In this document: positions 43,287 to 54,500 of the stretch, piece after piece
Layout of the letters: each line of letters starts with the position of its first letter
Position numbering within the stretch: the stretch's first letter is position 1
Assembly (NCBI GenBank): GCA_004296955.1
Contig: SCVB01000025.1
Location: forward strand, 1-64,000
DNA: 64,000 nucleotides
Direction of reading: 5' to 3'
Source: Brevundimonas sp.
Lineage (GTDB): Bacteria > Pseudomonadota > Alphaproteobacteria > Caulobacterales > Caulobacteraceae
Made by a program: the position numbers and the translations under genes
The notes under the pieces: generated by a model
Told to the model about the DNA's origin: nothing
The model's input: the letters and a program-made list of their open reading frames with translations, nothing else
Database searches by the model: none

Positions 43287-44732
43287 TCACCGGAACGGCG
43301 GCTCGTCGAAGGCGCGCAGCTTGCGGGAGTGCAGGCGGCTGCCCTCGGCGCGGAGCAGGTCGATGGCGTGGATGCCGATCTGCAGATGCTCCGAGATCGA
43401 GCCCTCATAGAAGCGGTTGGCCTGGCCCGGCAGTTTGATCTCGCCGTGCAGCGGCTTGTCCGAGACGCACAGCAGGGTGCCGTAGGGCACCCGGAAGCGG
43501 TAGCCTTGGGCCGCGATGGTGGCCGATTCCATGTCGATGGCCACGGCCCGGCTCTGGTTGAAGCGCAGGGCCGATTTGGAATAGCGCAGCTCCCAATTGC
43601 GGTCGTCGGTGGTCACCACCGTGCCGGTGCGCAGGCGCTTCTTGACCTCCTCGCCGGGCGCGCCGGAGACGACCTTGGCGGCGTCATAGAGGGCGCGCTG
43701 GACCTCGGCGATGCTCGGGATCGGGATGTCCGGCGGCAGGACCGCGTCCAGCACATGGTCGTCGCGCAGATAGGCGTGGGCCAGGACGTAGTCGCCGATG
43801 CTCTGGCTGGGCCGCAGGCCGCCGCAGTGGCCGATCATCATCCAGGCGTGCGGCCGGGTGACGGCCAGGTGGTCGCAGATGGTCTTGGCGTTGGACGGCC
43901 CGACCCCGATGTTGACCAGGGTGATCCCCGTCCAGCCCGGTGCCGTCAGGTGGTAGGCCGGCATCTGGTGCTTCTTCCATGCCGCATCCATCACCGCCGT
44001 CTCGGGATTGGGCGTGTCGCGGGTGACCTCGATGCCGCCGGCGCAGACCAGCTTCTCATACGGGCTGTTCGGGTCCTGCAGCTGGGCGCAGGCCCAGCGC
44101 ACGAACTCGTCGACGTAGCGGTTGTAGTTGGTGAACAGGATGTAGCTCTGCACGTCCTCGACCGGCGTGCCGGTGTAGTGGCGCAGCCGGGCCAGGGAGA
44201 AGTCGGTGCGCAGGCCGTCGAACTGGGCCAGCGGGAAGTTCCGGCCGAGGTCGAACATCCCGTCGGAGATCTCGTCGCCGATATGGGCCAGGTCGGTGGT
44301 CGGGAAATAGCGGGCGACGGCGGCCGTCTGGCTGCGGTCCAGCGCCACGTCCGAGCCGTCCATCACATAGGGGAAGGGAATCTCCTGGTCCGACGGGCCG
44401 ACGTCGAAGGTGGCGCCGTAGTCGGCCTCCAGCAGGCCCAGCTGTTCGGTCAGATAGGGCCGGAACAGATCGGGGCGGGTGATGGTGGTCGAATAGACGC
44501 CGGGCCGCGACAGGCGGGCGTAGGCGCGGGTGGCGAGATTCTGCGGCCGTTCGCCGAACCAGCTGACCCGTAACTCCGGATAGGAGAACAGGCCTTTGGC
44601 CCGCGCCTCGGGATCGGCGCGCTCGCCGGTCCTCAGGAAGGTCCCCACCGCGGTGCGCAGGTTGGAGACGGATTGATTGTAGAGGGTTTCGAGGCGGTCC
44701 AATGCCGCCTGTGCTGTCATCGTTTCTGTCAT
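43287..44732 (-). CDS. amn: AMP nucleosidase
   Basis: A 481-aa cytoplasmic enzyme splitting AMP into adenine and ribose 5-phosphate. The N-terminal AMP_N domain (about residues 1-180) is regulatory; the C-terminal nucleoside-phosphorylase fold contains GITLVNIGVGPSNAKT and IGHCGGLRPSQSIGDYVLAH, the phosphate/ribose site, and DMESATIAAQGYRFRVPYGTLLCVSDKPLHGE. Length equals E. coli Amn. Confidence 0.96.
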   Translation of the reverse strand: MTETMTAQAALDRLETLYNQSVSNLRTAVGTFLRTGERADPEARAKGLFSYPELRVSWFGERPQNLATRAYARLSRPGVYSTTITRPDLFRPYLTEQLGLLEADYGATFDVGPSDQEIPFPYVMDGSDVALDRSQTAAVARYFPTTDLAHIGDEISDGMFDLGRNFPLAQFDGLRTDFSLARLRHYTGTPVEDVQSYILFTNYNRYVDEFVRWACAQLQDPNSPYEKLVCAGGIEVTRDTPNPETAVMDAAWKKHQMPAYHLTAPGWTGITLVNIGVGPSNAKTICDHLAVTRPHAWMMIGHCGGLRPSQSIGDYVLAHAYLRDDHVLDAVLPPDIPIPSIAEVQRALYDAAKVVSGAPGEEVKKRLRTGTVVTTDDRNWELRYSKSALRFNQSRAVAIDMESATIAAQGYRFRVPYGTLLCVSDKPLHGEIKLPGQANRFYEGSISEHLQIGIHAIDLLRAEGSRLHSRKLRAFDEPPFR

Positions 44733-44777
44733 GGCCTCCTCTAGCGGATGATCATGACCTTGGCGAGACGGTGGCGC

Positions 44778-45878
44778 TTAGTCGGCCGGCGGGCCCGCCG
44801 TGCGGGCGATCAGGGCCGACAGCATCGGATTGTCGGCGTATTTGACCTTCAGCGCCGCCCCGTCCGCCGGCTCGGCCTCGCAGCGCAGTTCACGAACGGC
44901 CGAATTGATCTGCTCCCGCCGGTCGGCGTCAAAGCCTTCCTCACCCAGCCAGTGATCGCACATCAGCTTACGGCCCATCCAGTCGAACACCTCGGACGGC
45001 ACGGTCATGGCCGCCTCAACCAGCGGCTCGTTGACGCTGACCCCGCTCAGAACAAGAACATCATCCCTGATCTCGAAGCTCAGCATGGCCTCGCCGCCGC
45101 TGGGGCAGCAGTTGCCGTCATCGGGTTGCCACAGCTTGGTCCAGGCCCAGACGTCGCTGTCCGGATAGCGGTAGTCCACGCCCTTCCAGACCTCCAGCCC
45201 GGTCGGGAGTCGCTCGGCCAGCTGTTCGCGCCAGCTCCAGTTATCCACCTGGACCAGGGGCTCGGCCGCATCCGGCGACCAGCGGAACAGCACATCGGCG
45301 TTGCCGTTCCCGGTCCCCGCCATCCGGCCGGCGACGGCCACATACAACTCGCCCTCGACCATCAGCAGGGTCGGCGGCTCGTAGCGCCAGCCCTCGAACG
45401 CCCAGGCCCTCGGCCGGAGCGGTCCAGCGCCGTCGCCGGACAGCAGGATGAAGCCGCCGGTGATGCCGTTCTCGTCGGTGACTCCGTCCTGCATCTGCCA
45501 GAACAGACGCTCTCCGTCCGGCGACGTCAGCCATCCGGCGGCGCGGCTTGAACAGCCCTTCAACGTCGTACCGATGCAGGCGCCGAGCGCTTCGGGCGAG
45601 GCCACGGTCGCCTCACCCAGCGCCCGATCCCGCTGCGCCCGGCGGTTCAGCTCGAGCATCCGCCCGTCATCGCCGTCGGCGCCGTAGCCATACTCGTCCA
45701 GCGACCGATAGTGCAGCCACTCGCGCTGCTCGGCCTCGAGCTGGGGCGCCGTGGGCGATGCGGCGCGGGCGGCCTCGAAGGCCGCGGTCAGCCCGGCTGA
45801 CGGCGGCGGAACCTGCGCCGACGCCGGCGCCGCCAGACCCAGCATGATCAGCACCGACCACAGAATCCGCATCGTCAT
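44778..45878 (-). CDS. Exported protein with LprI/DUF1311-like N-terminus
   Basis: A 366-aa protein with a signal peptide (residues 1-22, ASA-Q). The region LEAEQREWLHYRSLDEY and the following RAQRDRAL resemble the LprI/DUF1311 helical repeat; the middle is a beta-rich domain with a Cys pair (DGNCCPSGG) and a C-terminal second helical repeat (FDADRREQINSAVRELRC). DUF1311 proteins include a lysozyme inhibitor, but that function is not demonstrated here. It is divergent from nothing close and lies 85 nt after the hydrolase lipoprotein start. Confidence 0.65.
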   Translation of the reverse strand: MTMRILWSVLIMLGLAAPASAQVPPPSAGLTAAFEAARAASPTAPQLEAEQREWLHYRSLDEYGYGADGDDGRMLELNRRAQRDRALGEATVASPEALGACIGTTLKGCSSRAAGWLTSPDGERLFWQMQDGVTDENGITGGFILLSGDGAGPLRPRAWAFEGWRYEPPTLLMVEGELYVAVAGRMAGTGNGNADVLFRWSPDAAEPLVQVDNWSWREQLAERLPTGLEVWKGVDYRYPDSDVWAWTKLWQPDDGNCCPSGGEAMLSFEIRDDVLVLSGVSVNEPLVEAAMTVPSEVFDWMGRKLMCDHWLGEEGFDADRREQINSAVRELRCEAEPADGAALKVKYADNPMLSALIARTAGPPAD

Positions 45879-45963
45879 CTCCCCGTCGGCGCCTAGACTG
45901 CCCCGGCGCGGCCGCGTACGCCACTGACCGGTTCTGATGGGCGAGCGGATCGTCCGTCCCTGA

Positions 45964-46821
45964 TCAGCCCAGCTCGCGATGCAGGAAGGCGGTGGCGTCC
46001 GCCAGCACCGGGGCCTTCTTGCGGAACAGGGGCGAGAAGGTCGAGATCAGGTCGGCGTGGTTCAGGCCGGGATAGAGCTTCGCCTCGCAGCGCCCGCCGA
46101 CGGCCTGCATCCGGTTGCACAGGATGGTGGTGTCCTCGGCGTGGACGATGACGTCGGCGGTGCCGTGGCCCAGCCACAGCGGCGGGGCGTCGGCGCGGGC
46201 GAAGGTCACCGGCTGGGTCAGGGTGGGGTCGGCGACGCGGCCGAAGGCGTTGACCGAGGCCGGGACGTCGAACGGCAGGAAGTCATAGGGTCCGGCCAGG
46301 CCGACGGCGGCCCGGATCAGGCCGGGTGCGCCGGCGGCCGCCATATAGCGACGGTCGAGGGTGATCATCAGGGCCAGATGGGCCCCGGCCGACTGGCCGA
46401 TCACGCCCAGCCGGGCCGGGTCGGCGCCGTACCGGCCGGCGATCTCGCCGACCTTCGCGGTCGCCAGGGCCGCGTCCTCGATGAAGGCGGGGAAATGTAC
46501 CTCGGGCACCAGACGGTAGTCCGGCAGGGCGACGACGAAGCCGCGGGCCGCCAGCGCCTGCGCGGCCCAAGCGTAGTCGGTCTTGTCGCCGCTGTCCCAG
46601 CCGCCGCCGTAGAACAGCACCAGCACGGGCCACGACTGTTGCTGCGGCGTGGTGGGGACGAAGATGTCGAACACCTGCCGCGGGTCGTCGCCATAGGCGA
46701 TGTCGCGGGCCGCCCGGCGCACGCCGCCGTCGCGCGGTCCGAAGGTGTTGAGCATCGTCAGCGGCGAACAGGCGGCGGCGAGCAGTCCGAGCGCGGGGGC
46801 GAACAGGCCTCTTCGGGTCAT
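45964..46821 (-). CDS. Alpha/beta hydrolase (BD-FAE-like) lipoprotein
   Basis: A 285-aa esterase-type hydrolase. Start at ATG 46821 gives a lipoprotein signal with lipobox LAAAC (C18). The oxyanion loop is YGGGW (71-75), in place of the usual HGGGW, the nucleophile S144 is in GQSAGAH, and later His (LNHADLI) completes the triad. Similar enzymes de-esterify plant polysaccharides or short lipids. It is followed by an AsmA-like gene in the same direction. Confidence 0.85.
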   Translation of the reverse strand: MTRRGLFAPALGLLAAACSPLTMLNTFGPRDGGVRRAARDIAYGDDPRQVFDIFVPTTPQQQSWPVLVLFYGGGWDSGDKTDYAWAAQALAARGFVVALPDYRLVPEVHFPAFIEDAALATAKVGEIAGRYGADPARLGVIGQSAGAHLALMITLDRRYMAAAGAPGLIRAAVGLAGPYDFLPFDVPASVNAFGRVADPTLTQPVTFARADAPPLWLGHGTADVIVHAEDTTILCNRMQAVGGRCEAKLYPGLNHADLISTFSPLFRKKAPVLADATAFLHRELG

Positions 46822-46887
46822 GCGGTCCTTGCGGGCGAATGGGGCGTCAGGCCCCAAGATACGCACGGAAGCCGGTTTGGGCTCAAC

Positions 46888-48930
46888 CTATCGCGCGGCG
46901 GAGATGAGGGCGCCGCAGTTGGCGTCCTTGGCCAGGCCCGGATCGACGAAGGGCAGCAGGGCGATCAACGGGTTGATCAGGGCGCCGAGGGCCGCGCCGA
47001 TACCGACCTGGCCGGCGACCGACGCGCTGTCCACGCCGACCTTCGGCGCCGTCAGCGGTCCCTGGACGGTGATCGGGGCCCAGAGACGGACCAGGCGCGC
47101 CTGTTTGGTCTCGCCGTCGATGCGCAGGTTCATGGTCTCGGCCCCGAGGTCGATCGTCCCGCTGCCCCTGGCCAGGACCGGGGTGGTGTCGATGACGAAG
47201 GTCCGCGCGGTCGCGGTCCCGCCCCGGACGGTGAAGTCCGCGACGGCGCAGCGGATCTCGGCGCTTCCGGTGTCGCCCGACAGCAGCTTGCCGAGGCCGG
47301 CGGTGACATTGATGCCGAGCAGTTCGGCGAAGGCCGAGCGCATCCGGCCCTGCGGGACGACGAGGCTGATCGTGCCATTCGAATTGGCCGCGAAATCGTG
47401 GACCGACGCCCCCGCCCCTTCCAGTTTCGCGCGACCGAGGGCGGCGCCGGTGACGGTCGGTGCGCCGTCACGCGCGGGGATGATCGACTCCAGCGGGTAA
47501 CCTCTCAGCCGGAAATCGGCGGTGGTGAAGGGCGTATCCCGGTTGGCGTCGATCCGCGCCGTACCGTTCAGGGAGCCGCGGTTGAAGTCGAAGGACACGG
47601 GATCGAGGTTCAGGATGCCGTCCTTGAGCTCGGCGCCGAGATCGACCTGGCGGATGTCGAGTTCGTTGCGCTTCACGCGCGCCGCCCGGTAGCGCAGCGT
47701 CCCGTCCATGACGCGCAGGCGCTCGACGTTCAGCGGCGCGGTGGGCAACAGCTTCGCGCCGGCGCCCGAGGTGGTGACCGTGTCGCCCGAAGCCGTCACC
47801 CGGGGCGTCCCGCCGAGCACGGCGGAAAGGTCGTCGATGTCCAGCAGGCGGGAACGCAGGACCGCATCGACCCGGAGCCGGTCGTCGACCCTGTCGACCT
47901 TGAGGTCGCCCGACAGATCCGAGGTGCCGACCCGCCCAGAGAAGTCATTGAAGGTGAACAGGCTGTCGTCCCGCTTCAGCGTGCCGCTGAGGCGATAGGG
48001 CGGGGTGTTGGGGGTGGTGATGCCGGTCAGCAGGTACAGATCGGCCAGATCGCGCCCCTGAAGGCTGAGCGTGGCCGTGAACTGGCCGAGGTCGAAGGGC
48101 CGGGTGATCGAGCCGTCGGCGATCAGGGTCGAGCCGACGCCCGACAGCTCGGCCTTGAAACCGTAGGGCCGGTCGCGCCGGATGTTGATGAAGGGTCCGC
48201 CGCGCACTTCCAGCCGCAGCGGCGTGCCGTTCATCGTGCCGCGGCCGTCGAGGTGGAAGCCCGCCTGTCCATCCGTGCCCTCTCGCGCGGAAATCGTCGC
48301 CCGCAGGGTCAGGTCGCGCTTCTGTTCATCCAGGCTCAGCTTGCCCTCACGGATCACCAGATGATTGATCAGCGGAATCTTCATGCCCTGATCGTCGGTC
48401 CTGTCGGGTTCAAGCACCCAGCTCCGCCGACCGTCTTCGTCGGCGATCAGCACCACTTCGGGCCGGGTGATGATCAGGCTCGGCATCTCGATCCGGCCCC
48501 CCAGCAGGGCGCCCAGCCGGACCGAAGCCTGAAGGTCGGCGACCTTGAGCGTGTCCTCTTCCAGCGCCCAGTCGGGACCGCCGATGCGCAGACCCCGGAC
48601 CCGGGCCGAGGGCGTCCAGCTGAACAGATTGACGTCGAGGTCGCCGTTCAGCTCGATCTCGCGGTCATATTTCGCCGAGGCCCAGTCGCCGATCGGCCCG
48701 CGCAGCCAGTTCCACTGGAACAGGGCGATGACGAGCAGGAGCAGGGCGACAAGCAGGACGGTCCCGCCGGCGGCCATGGCCTCGGTCCGGCCCGGACGGC
48801 GCAGCCCGCCGTAGAGGGGGTCGTTGGCGACGATCCAGTCCCGTCTCTGGCGCGCCCAGGCGCCGGCCGGGACCAGGGCCCGGTCACGCACGACCAACCA
48901 GTTCGGGTTGTCTTTCAGGGGGTTGCGCAA
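46888..48930 (-). CDS. AsmA-family outer-membrane biogenesis protein
   Basis: A 680-aa protein with one N-terminal membrane helix (after about residue 50) and a long beta-rich periplasmic domain. The start of the AsmA domain shows DREIELNGDLDVNLFSWTPSARVRGLRIG, and a C-terminal SAEIRCAVADFTVRGGTATARTFVIDT block is typical. AsmA-like proteins are bridge-like lipid transporters between the membranes. The TTG at 48930 has GGAG seven nt upstream; the alternatives 48984 (ATG) and 48996 (TTG) lack an SD and add a stretch with atypical codons. Confidence 0.85.
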   Translation of the reverse strand: MRNPLKDNPNWLVVRDRALVPAGAWARQRRDWIVANDPLYGGLRRPGRTEAMAAGGTVLLVALLLLVIALFQWNWLRGPIGDWASAKYDREIELNGDLDVNLFSWTPSARVRGLRIGGPDWALEEDTLKVADLQASVRLGALLGGRIEMPSLIITRPEVVLIADEDGRRSWVLEPDRTDDQGMKIPLINHLVIREGKLSLDEQKRDLTLRATISAREGTDGQAGFHLDGRGTMNGTPLRLEVRGGPFINIRRDRPYGFKAELSGVGSTLIADGSITRPFDLGQFTATLSLQGRDLADLYLLTGITTPNTPPYRLSGTLKRDDSLFTFNDFSGRVGTSDLSGDLKVDRVDDRLRVDAVLRSRLLDIDDLSAVLGGTPRVTASGDTVTTSGAGAKLLPTAPLNVERLRVMDGTLRYRAARVKRNELDIRQVDLGAELKDGILNLDPVSFDFNRGSLNGTARIDANRDTPFTTADFRLRGYPLESIIPARDGAPTVTGAALGRAKLEGAGASVHDFAANSNGTISLVVPQGRMRSAFAELLGINVTAGLGKLLSGDTGSAEIRCAVADFTVRGGTATARTFVIDTTPVLARGSGTIDLGAETMNLRIDGETKQARLVRLWAPITVQGPLTAPKVGVDSASVAGQVGIGAALGALINPLIALLPFVDPGLAKDANCGALISAAR

Positions 48931-49051
48931 GCCGGGACTCCGTCCGAACCCCTGACAACGCACGAACGGCGCAGTCGGCGCCATCGGCCGCAACAAGAAG
49001 GGCGCGCCCGTCGCCGGACGCGCCCCCTGTCCTGTCGCTTCGACCCCGGTT

Positions 49052-51160
<2,109 letters not shown>

Positions 51161-51287
51161 GCGGGCTTCCTCGGACAGGGGGGAAAGGTCTCGGGGCGCA
51201 GGCGTAGCACCGGGGCGGCGCGGGGCAAAGACGAGGCGCCAAGTCCCTGCTTGCGGCGGCTCCCGCAAGCGGCGACAAACGGGGCGA

Positions 51288-52151
51288 ATGACCGACCCCG
51301 CCGCCCTCACGCCCCGCTCCCGGGAACCGCACATCTGCGACGTGCTGATCGCCGAGCGCGCGCCACGCCTGACCCGGTCCGTCTTCTGGCCGGTGGTGCG
51401 GCCCGCCCTGTACCGGCTGCTCAACTACCGCGCCGCCGTGCGCATGGCCGACGCCGTCCGGCCGCTGACCGGGGCCGAGGCCCTGGACTATATGAGCGAC
51501 CTCATGGACCTGAAGGTCACGGTGATGAACGCCGAGCGGATTCCCGCCAGCGGCCGCTGCATCGTGGTGGCCAACCATCCGACGGGGATCGCCGACGGCA
51601 TCGCGGTCTTCGACGCCATCCGCGCCCGCCGGGCCGACGCCGTCTTCTTCGCCAACGCCGATGCGCTCAGGGTCTCGCCCCGGCTGGGCGAGGCCGTGAT
51701 TCCCGTCGAATGGGTCGTGGCCAAACGCACCCGCGAGAAGACCCGCGCCACCCTTCAGGCCGCGAAGGAGGCCTTCGAGGCCGATCGCTGCGTGGTCATG
51801 TTCCCCGCCGGCCGGCTGGCCCGGGTGGCGCGCGACGGTTCGGTCACCGACCCGGAATGGGCCCCGACGGCGGCCTCCCTGGCCCGCAAATACGACGCCC
51901 CCGTCGTCCCGGTCCATGTCGCCGGACCCAATTCGACCCTGTTCCACCTGTTCGACCGGGTGTCCCAGGAGCTGCGCGACATTACCCTGTTCCACGAACT
52001 GCTGAACAAGCGGAAGAAGCCGTTCCAGCTGAAGGTCGGCAAGCCGATCCCGCCCACGCGGCTCGACATCGACGCGGTCAAGGCGACCTACGGGCTCAAG
52101 GCCTTCACCGAACGGGTCCTGCCCAGCCAGCCGGACGCTGACTTCGCATGA
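51288..52151 (+). CDS. PlsC-like lysophospholipid acyltransferase
   Basis: A 287-aa acyltransferase. The motif NHPTGIADG places H97 and D103 in an HX5D arrangement, seen in the OlsA/hemolysin-like branch rather than classic HX4D PlsC. A downstream MFPAGRLAR block and PVHVAGPNS follow as usual. It probably acylates a lyso-lipid at the membrane. Its stop overlaps the tsaE start by 4 nt (ATGA), so the lipid enzyme is linked to tRNA modification, cell-wall recycling and DNA repair genes. Confidence 0.82.
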   Translation: MTDPAALTPRSREPHICDVLIAERAPRLTRSVFWPVVRPALYRLLNYRAAVRMADAVRPLTGAEALDYMSDLMDLKVTVMNAERIPASGRCIVVANHPTGIADGIAVFDAIRARRADAVFFANADALRVSPRLGEAVIPVEWVVAKRTREKTRATLQAAKEAFEADRCVVMFPAGRLARVARDGSVTDPEWAPTAASLARKYDAPVVPVHVAGPNSTLFHLFDRVSQELRDITLFHELLNKRKKPFQLKVGKPIPPTRLDIDAVKATYGLKAFTERVLPSQPDADFA

Positions 52152-52618
52152 GTGGGACATGCGACTGGACCCTGCCGGACGCCGACGCCACGACCCGTCT
52201 GGGCGCGGCGATCGCCCCCCTGTTGGCGCCCGGCGAGACGGTGCTGCTGTACGGGCCGCTGGGCATGGGCAAGTCGACCCTGGCGCGGGGTCTGGTGCGG
52301 GCCCTGACCCGGCCGGACGAGGACGTGCCCTCTCCGACCTTCACCCTGGTGCAGTTCTACGACAGCGACCCGCCGGTGGCCCATTTCGACCTCTACCGCC
52401 TGACCCGCCCGGAAGAGGCGGCCGAGATCGGGCTGGACGAGGCGCTGGACGAGGGCTGCGCCGTGATCGAATGGCCCGAGCGGCTGGGCGACGACCCCGC
52501 CGCCTGGCTGGGCCCGGACCGGCTGACCGTGACCCTGGCCGAGGCGGGCGAGGGCCGGCTTGCGACCGTTTCCGGCGCAGGGACGTGGGAAGAGAAGCTG
52601 AAGGATCTGCATGTCTGA
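52148..52618 (+). CDS. tsaE: tRNA t6A biosynthesis ATPase TsaE
   Basis: A 156-aa P-loop protein. Walker A is GPLGMGKST (36-44), followed by SPTFTLVQFY and a family EWPERLGD signature. With TsaB and TsaD it makes N6-threonylcarbamoyladenosine in ANN-decoding tRNAs. It overlaps the acyltransferase (ATGA) and amgK (8 nt), so coupling is tight on both sides. Confidence 0.95.
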   Translation: MSGTCDWTLPDADATTRLGAAIAPLLAPGETVLLYGPLGMGKSTLARGLVRALTRPDEDVPSPTFTLVQFYDSDPPVAHFDLYRLTRPEEAAEIGLDEALDEGCAVIEWPERLGDDPAAWLGPDRLTVTLAEAGEGRLATVSGAGTWEEKLKDLHV

Positions 52619-53711
52619 CCGTGAGCTTCAACGTCTCGACTTCCTGAAGACGGCCGGCCTCGCCGACGCGGTCCGCACGCCGCTGGCCGGCGACGCCTCG
52701 ACACGCCGCTATGAGCGGCTGACCACGCCCGACGGCCGCAGCCTGATCCTGATGGACCAGCCGCCCGCCGAGGAGAGCGCCGTCGCCCCGGAAGACGCCG
52801 ACGCCGACCAACGCCGGGCGCTGGGCTATAACGCCGAGGCGCGGCTCGCCGGCGGGTCGGTGGCCGCCTTCGTCGCCATCGCCGGCTGGCTGCGCGAGCG
52901 CGGCCTGTCGACCCCCGCGATCGGCGCCCGCGACACGGCCGCCGGACTGGCGGTGCTTGAAGATCTGGGCGATGACGTCTTTGCGTCCCACGACCGGGAC
53001 TTGCAGACGATCTACGGCGCCGCGGTCGACGCCCTCGCCGGTCTGCACGAAACGACGCCGCCGCGGGTGATCGAGGCCGACGGCGAGCGCTGGCCGCTGC
53101 ATCGCTATGACGCCCTCGCCTATCGCGCCGGGCTGGACCCCTTCCTCGAATGGTGGCCGGCCTTCGCCGGCCTGCCGACGCCGTCGGACGAGGCGCGGGC
53201 GGAGTGGTCGGCCCTGTGGGCGCCGGTGATCGCCCTGGGCGAGGCCGCGGCGCCGGTCTTCGTGCACCGCGATTATCACGCCGAGAACCTGCTGTGGCTG
53301 CCCGACCGGCCCGGTCTGGCGCGGGTCGGGATGATCGATTTCCAGGACGCGGTCAGCGGTCATCCGGCCTGGGATCTGCTGCACCTGCTGCAGGACGCCC
53401 GCCGCGATGTCGCGCCCGAACTGGAGACGGCGATGCTGGACCGCTATCTGGCCGCCCGGGGACCGGCGCTCGACCGCGAGAGCTTCCTGCACGACTACCG
53501 CGCCCTGGCGGCCCTGAATGCGGCCCGCATCCTCGGCCGGGTCTTCGCCCGCCAGGAGGTGCTGTTCCGTCGCGACCGCTACACCGCCTTCATGCCGCGC
53601 ACCTGGCGGCATCTGGAACGCGATCTGGAGGCGGGCGGCCTCGACGGCCTGAAGCAATGGTTCGATCGTCACGTCCCGACTGAAGCGCGCGTCGCGGAGA
53701 ACCGGTCGTGA
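52611..53711 (+). CDS. amgK: N-acetylmuramate/N-acetylglucosamine anomeric kinase AmgK
   Basis: A 366-aa kinase of the aminoglycoside phosphotransferase fold. HRDYHAEN (219-226) has the catalytic D221, and D243 is in IDFQD. AmgK phosphorylates MurNAc at C1, the first step of the recycling route that bypasses de novo UDP-MurNAc synthesis and gives intrinsic fosfomycin tolerance. Its partner murU follows with a 4-nt overlap. Confidence 0.92.
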   Translation: MSDRELQRLDFLKTAGLADAVRTPLAGDASTRRYERLTTPDGRSLILMDQPPAEESAVAPEDADADQRRALGYNAEARLAGGSVAAFVAIAGWLRERGLSTPAIGARDTAAGLAVLEDLGDDVFASHDRDLQTIYGAAVDALAGLHETTPPRVIEADGERWPLHRYDALAYRAGLDPFLEWWPAFAGLPTPSDEARAEWSALWAPVIALGEAAAPVFVHRDYHAENLLWLPDRPGLARVGMIDFQDAVSGHPAWDLLHLLQDARRDVAPELETAMLDRYLAARGPALDRESFLHDYRALAALNAARILGRVFARQEVLFRRDRYTAFMPRTWRHLERDLEAGGLDGLKQWFDRHVPTEARVAENRS

Positions 53712-54448
53712 CCGCGCCGACCACCGCCCCAAAGACCGCCATGGTCCTCGCCGCCGGCCTCGGCACCCGCATGCGGCCCCTGACCGACGACCGGCCCAAA
53801 GCCCTGGTCGAGGTCGCCGGACAGGCCCTGATCGACCATGTGCTTCGCCGATTGGGCGAGTCGGGGGTCGAGCGCGCCGTCGTCAATGTCCACTGGTTCG
53901 CCGAACGGCTGGAATCCCATCTCGCGGCGCGGAACGACGGTCCGGAAATCCTCATCTCCGACGAGCGCGCCGAACTGCTGGAAACCGGCGGCGGCCTGAA
54001 GAAGGCGGCGGCCCTACTCGGGTCAGACCCGGTCTTCGTGGCCAATATCGACAGCGTCTGGACCGACCACGGCGCGCCCGGGGACAGCGCCTTGAATCAA
54101 CTCGCGCGGCTGTGGAATCCGTCAATCATGGATGCGGCCCTTCTTCTCGCGAGACGCGAAGGGGCGATCGGCTTCGAGGGCGGCGGCGATTTCTTCCTCG
54201 CCGACGACGGACGACTGACCTTCCGCGGCGAGGCCGCCGAGGCGCCGTTCGCCTATATGGGCGTCCACATCTGCCGGCCCGACTATGTCGCCGAAGGCCC
54301 CGACGGCCCGTTCTCGCTGAGCGGCTTCTGGCGCCGGTCCGCCGCCGCGGGACGGCTGTACGGCTGCGTTCTCGACGGCGACTGGATGCACGTCGGCGAT
54401 CCGCAGGCCCGCGACGCCGCCGAGGCGAAACTGGCGGGCGGGGGATGA
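53708..54448 (+). CDS. murU: N-acetylmuramate alpha-1-phosphate uridylyltransferase MurU
   Basis: A 246-aa nucleotidyltransferase with LAAGLGTRMRPLT (14-26) and K31, and the ELLETGGGLKKA substrate segment (residues about 92-103). It makes UDP-MurNAc from the AmgK product. Order amgK-murU and the 4-nt overlap support the assignment. addB follows 52 nt downstream. Confidence 0.92.
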   Translation: MTAPTTAPKTAMVLAAGLGTRMRPLTDDRPKALVEVAGQALIDHVLRRLGESGVERAVVNVHWFAERLESHLAARNDGPEILISDERAELLETGGGLKKAAALLGSDPVFVANIDSVWTDHGAPGDSALNQLARLWNPSIMDAALLLARREGAIGFEGGGDFFLADDGRLTFRGEAAEAPFAYMGVHICRPDYVAEGPDGPFSLSGFWRRSAAAGRLYGCVLDGDWMHVGDPQARDAAEAKLAGGG

Positions 54449-54500
54449 TCTCATCGCGCCTCAAGCAGCGAGACGCCGCGCGTCGAGCGTCAGGCGCCAC

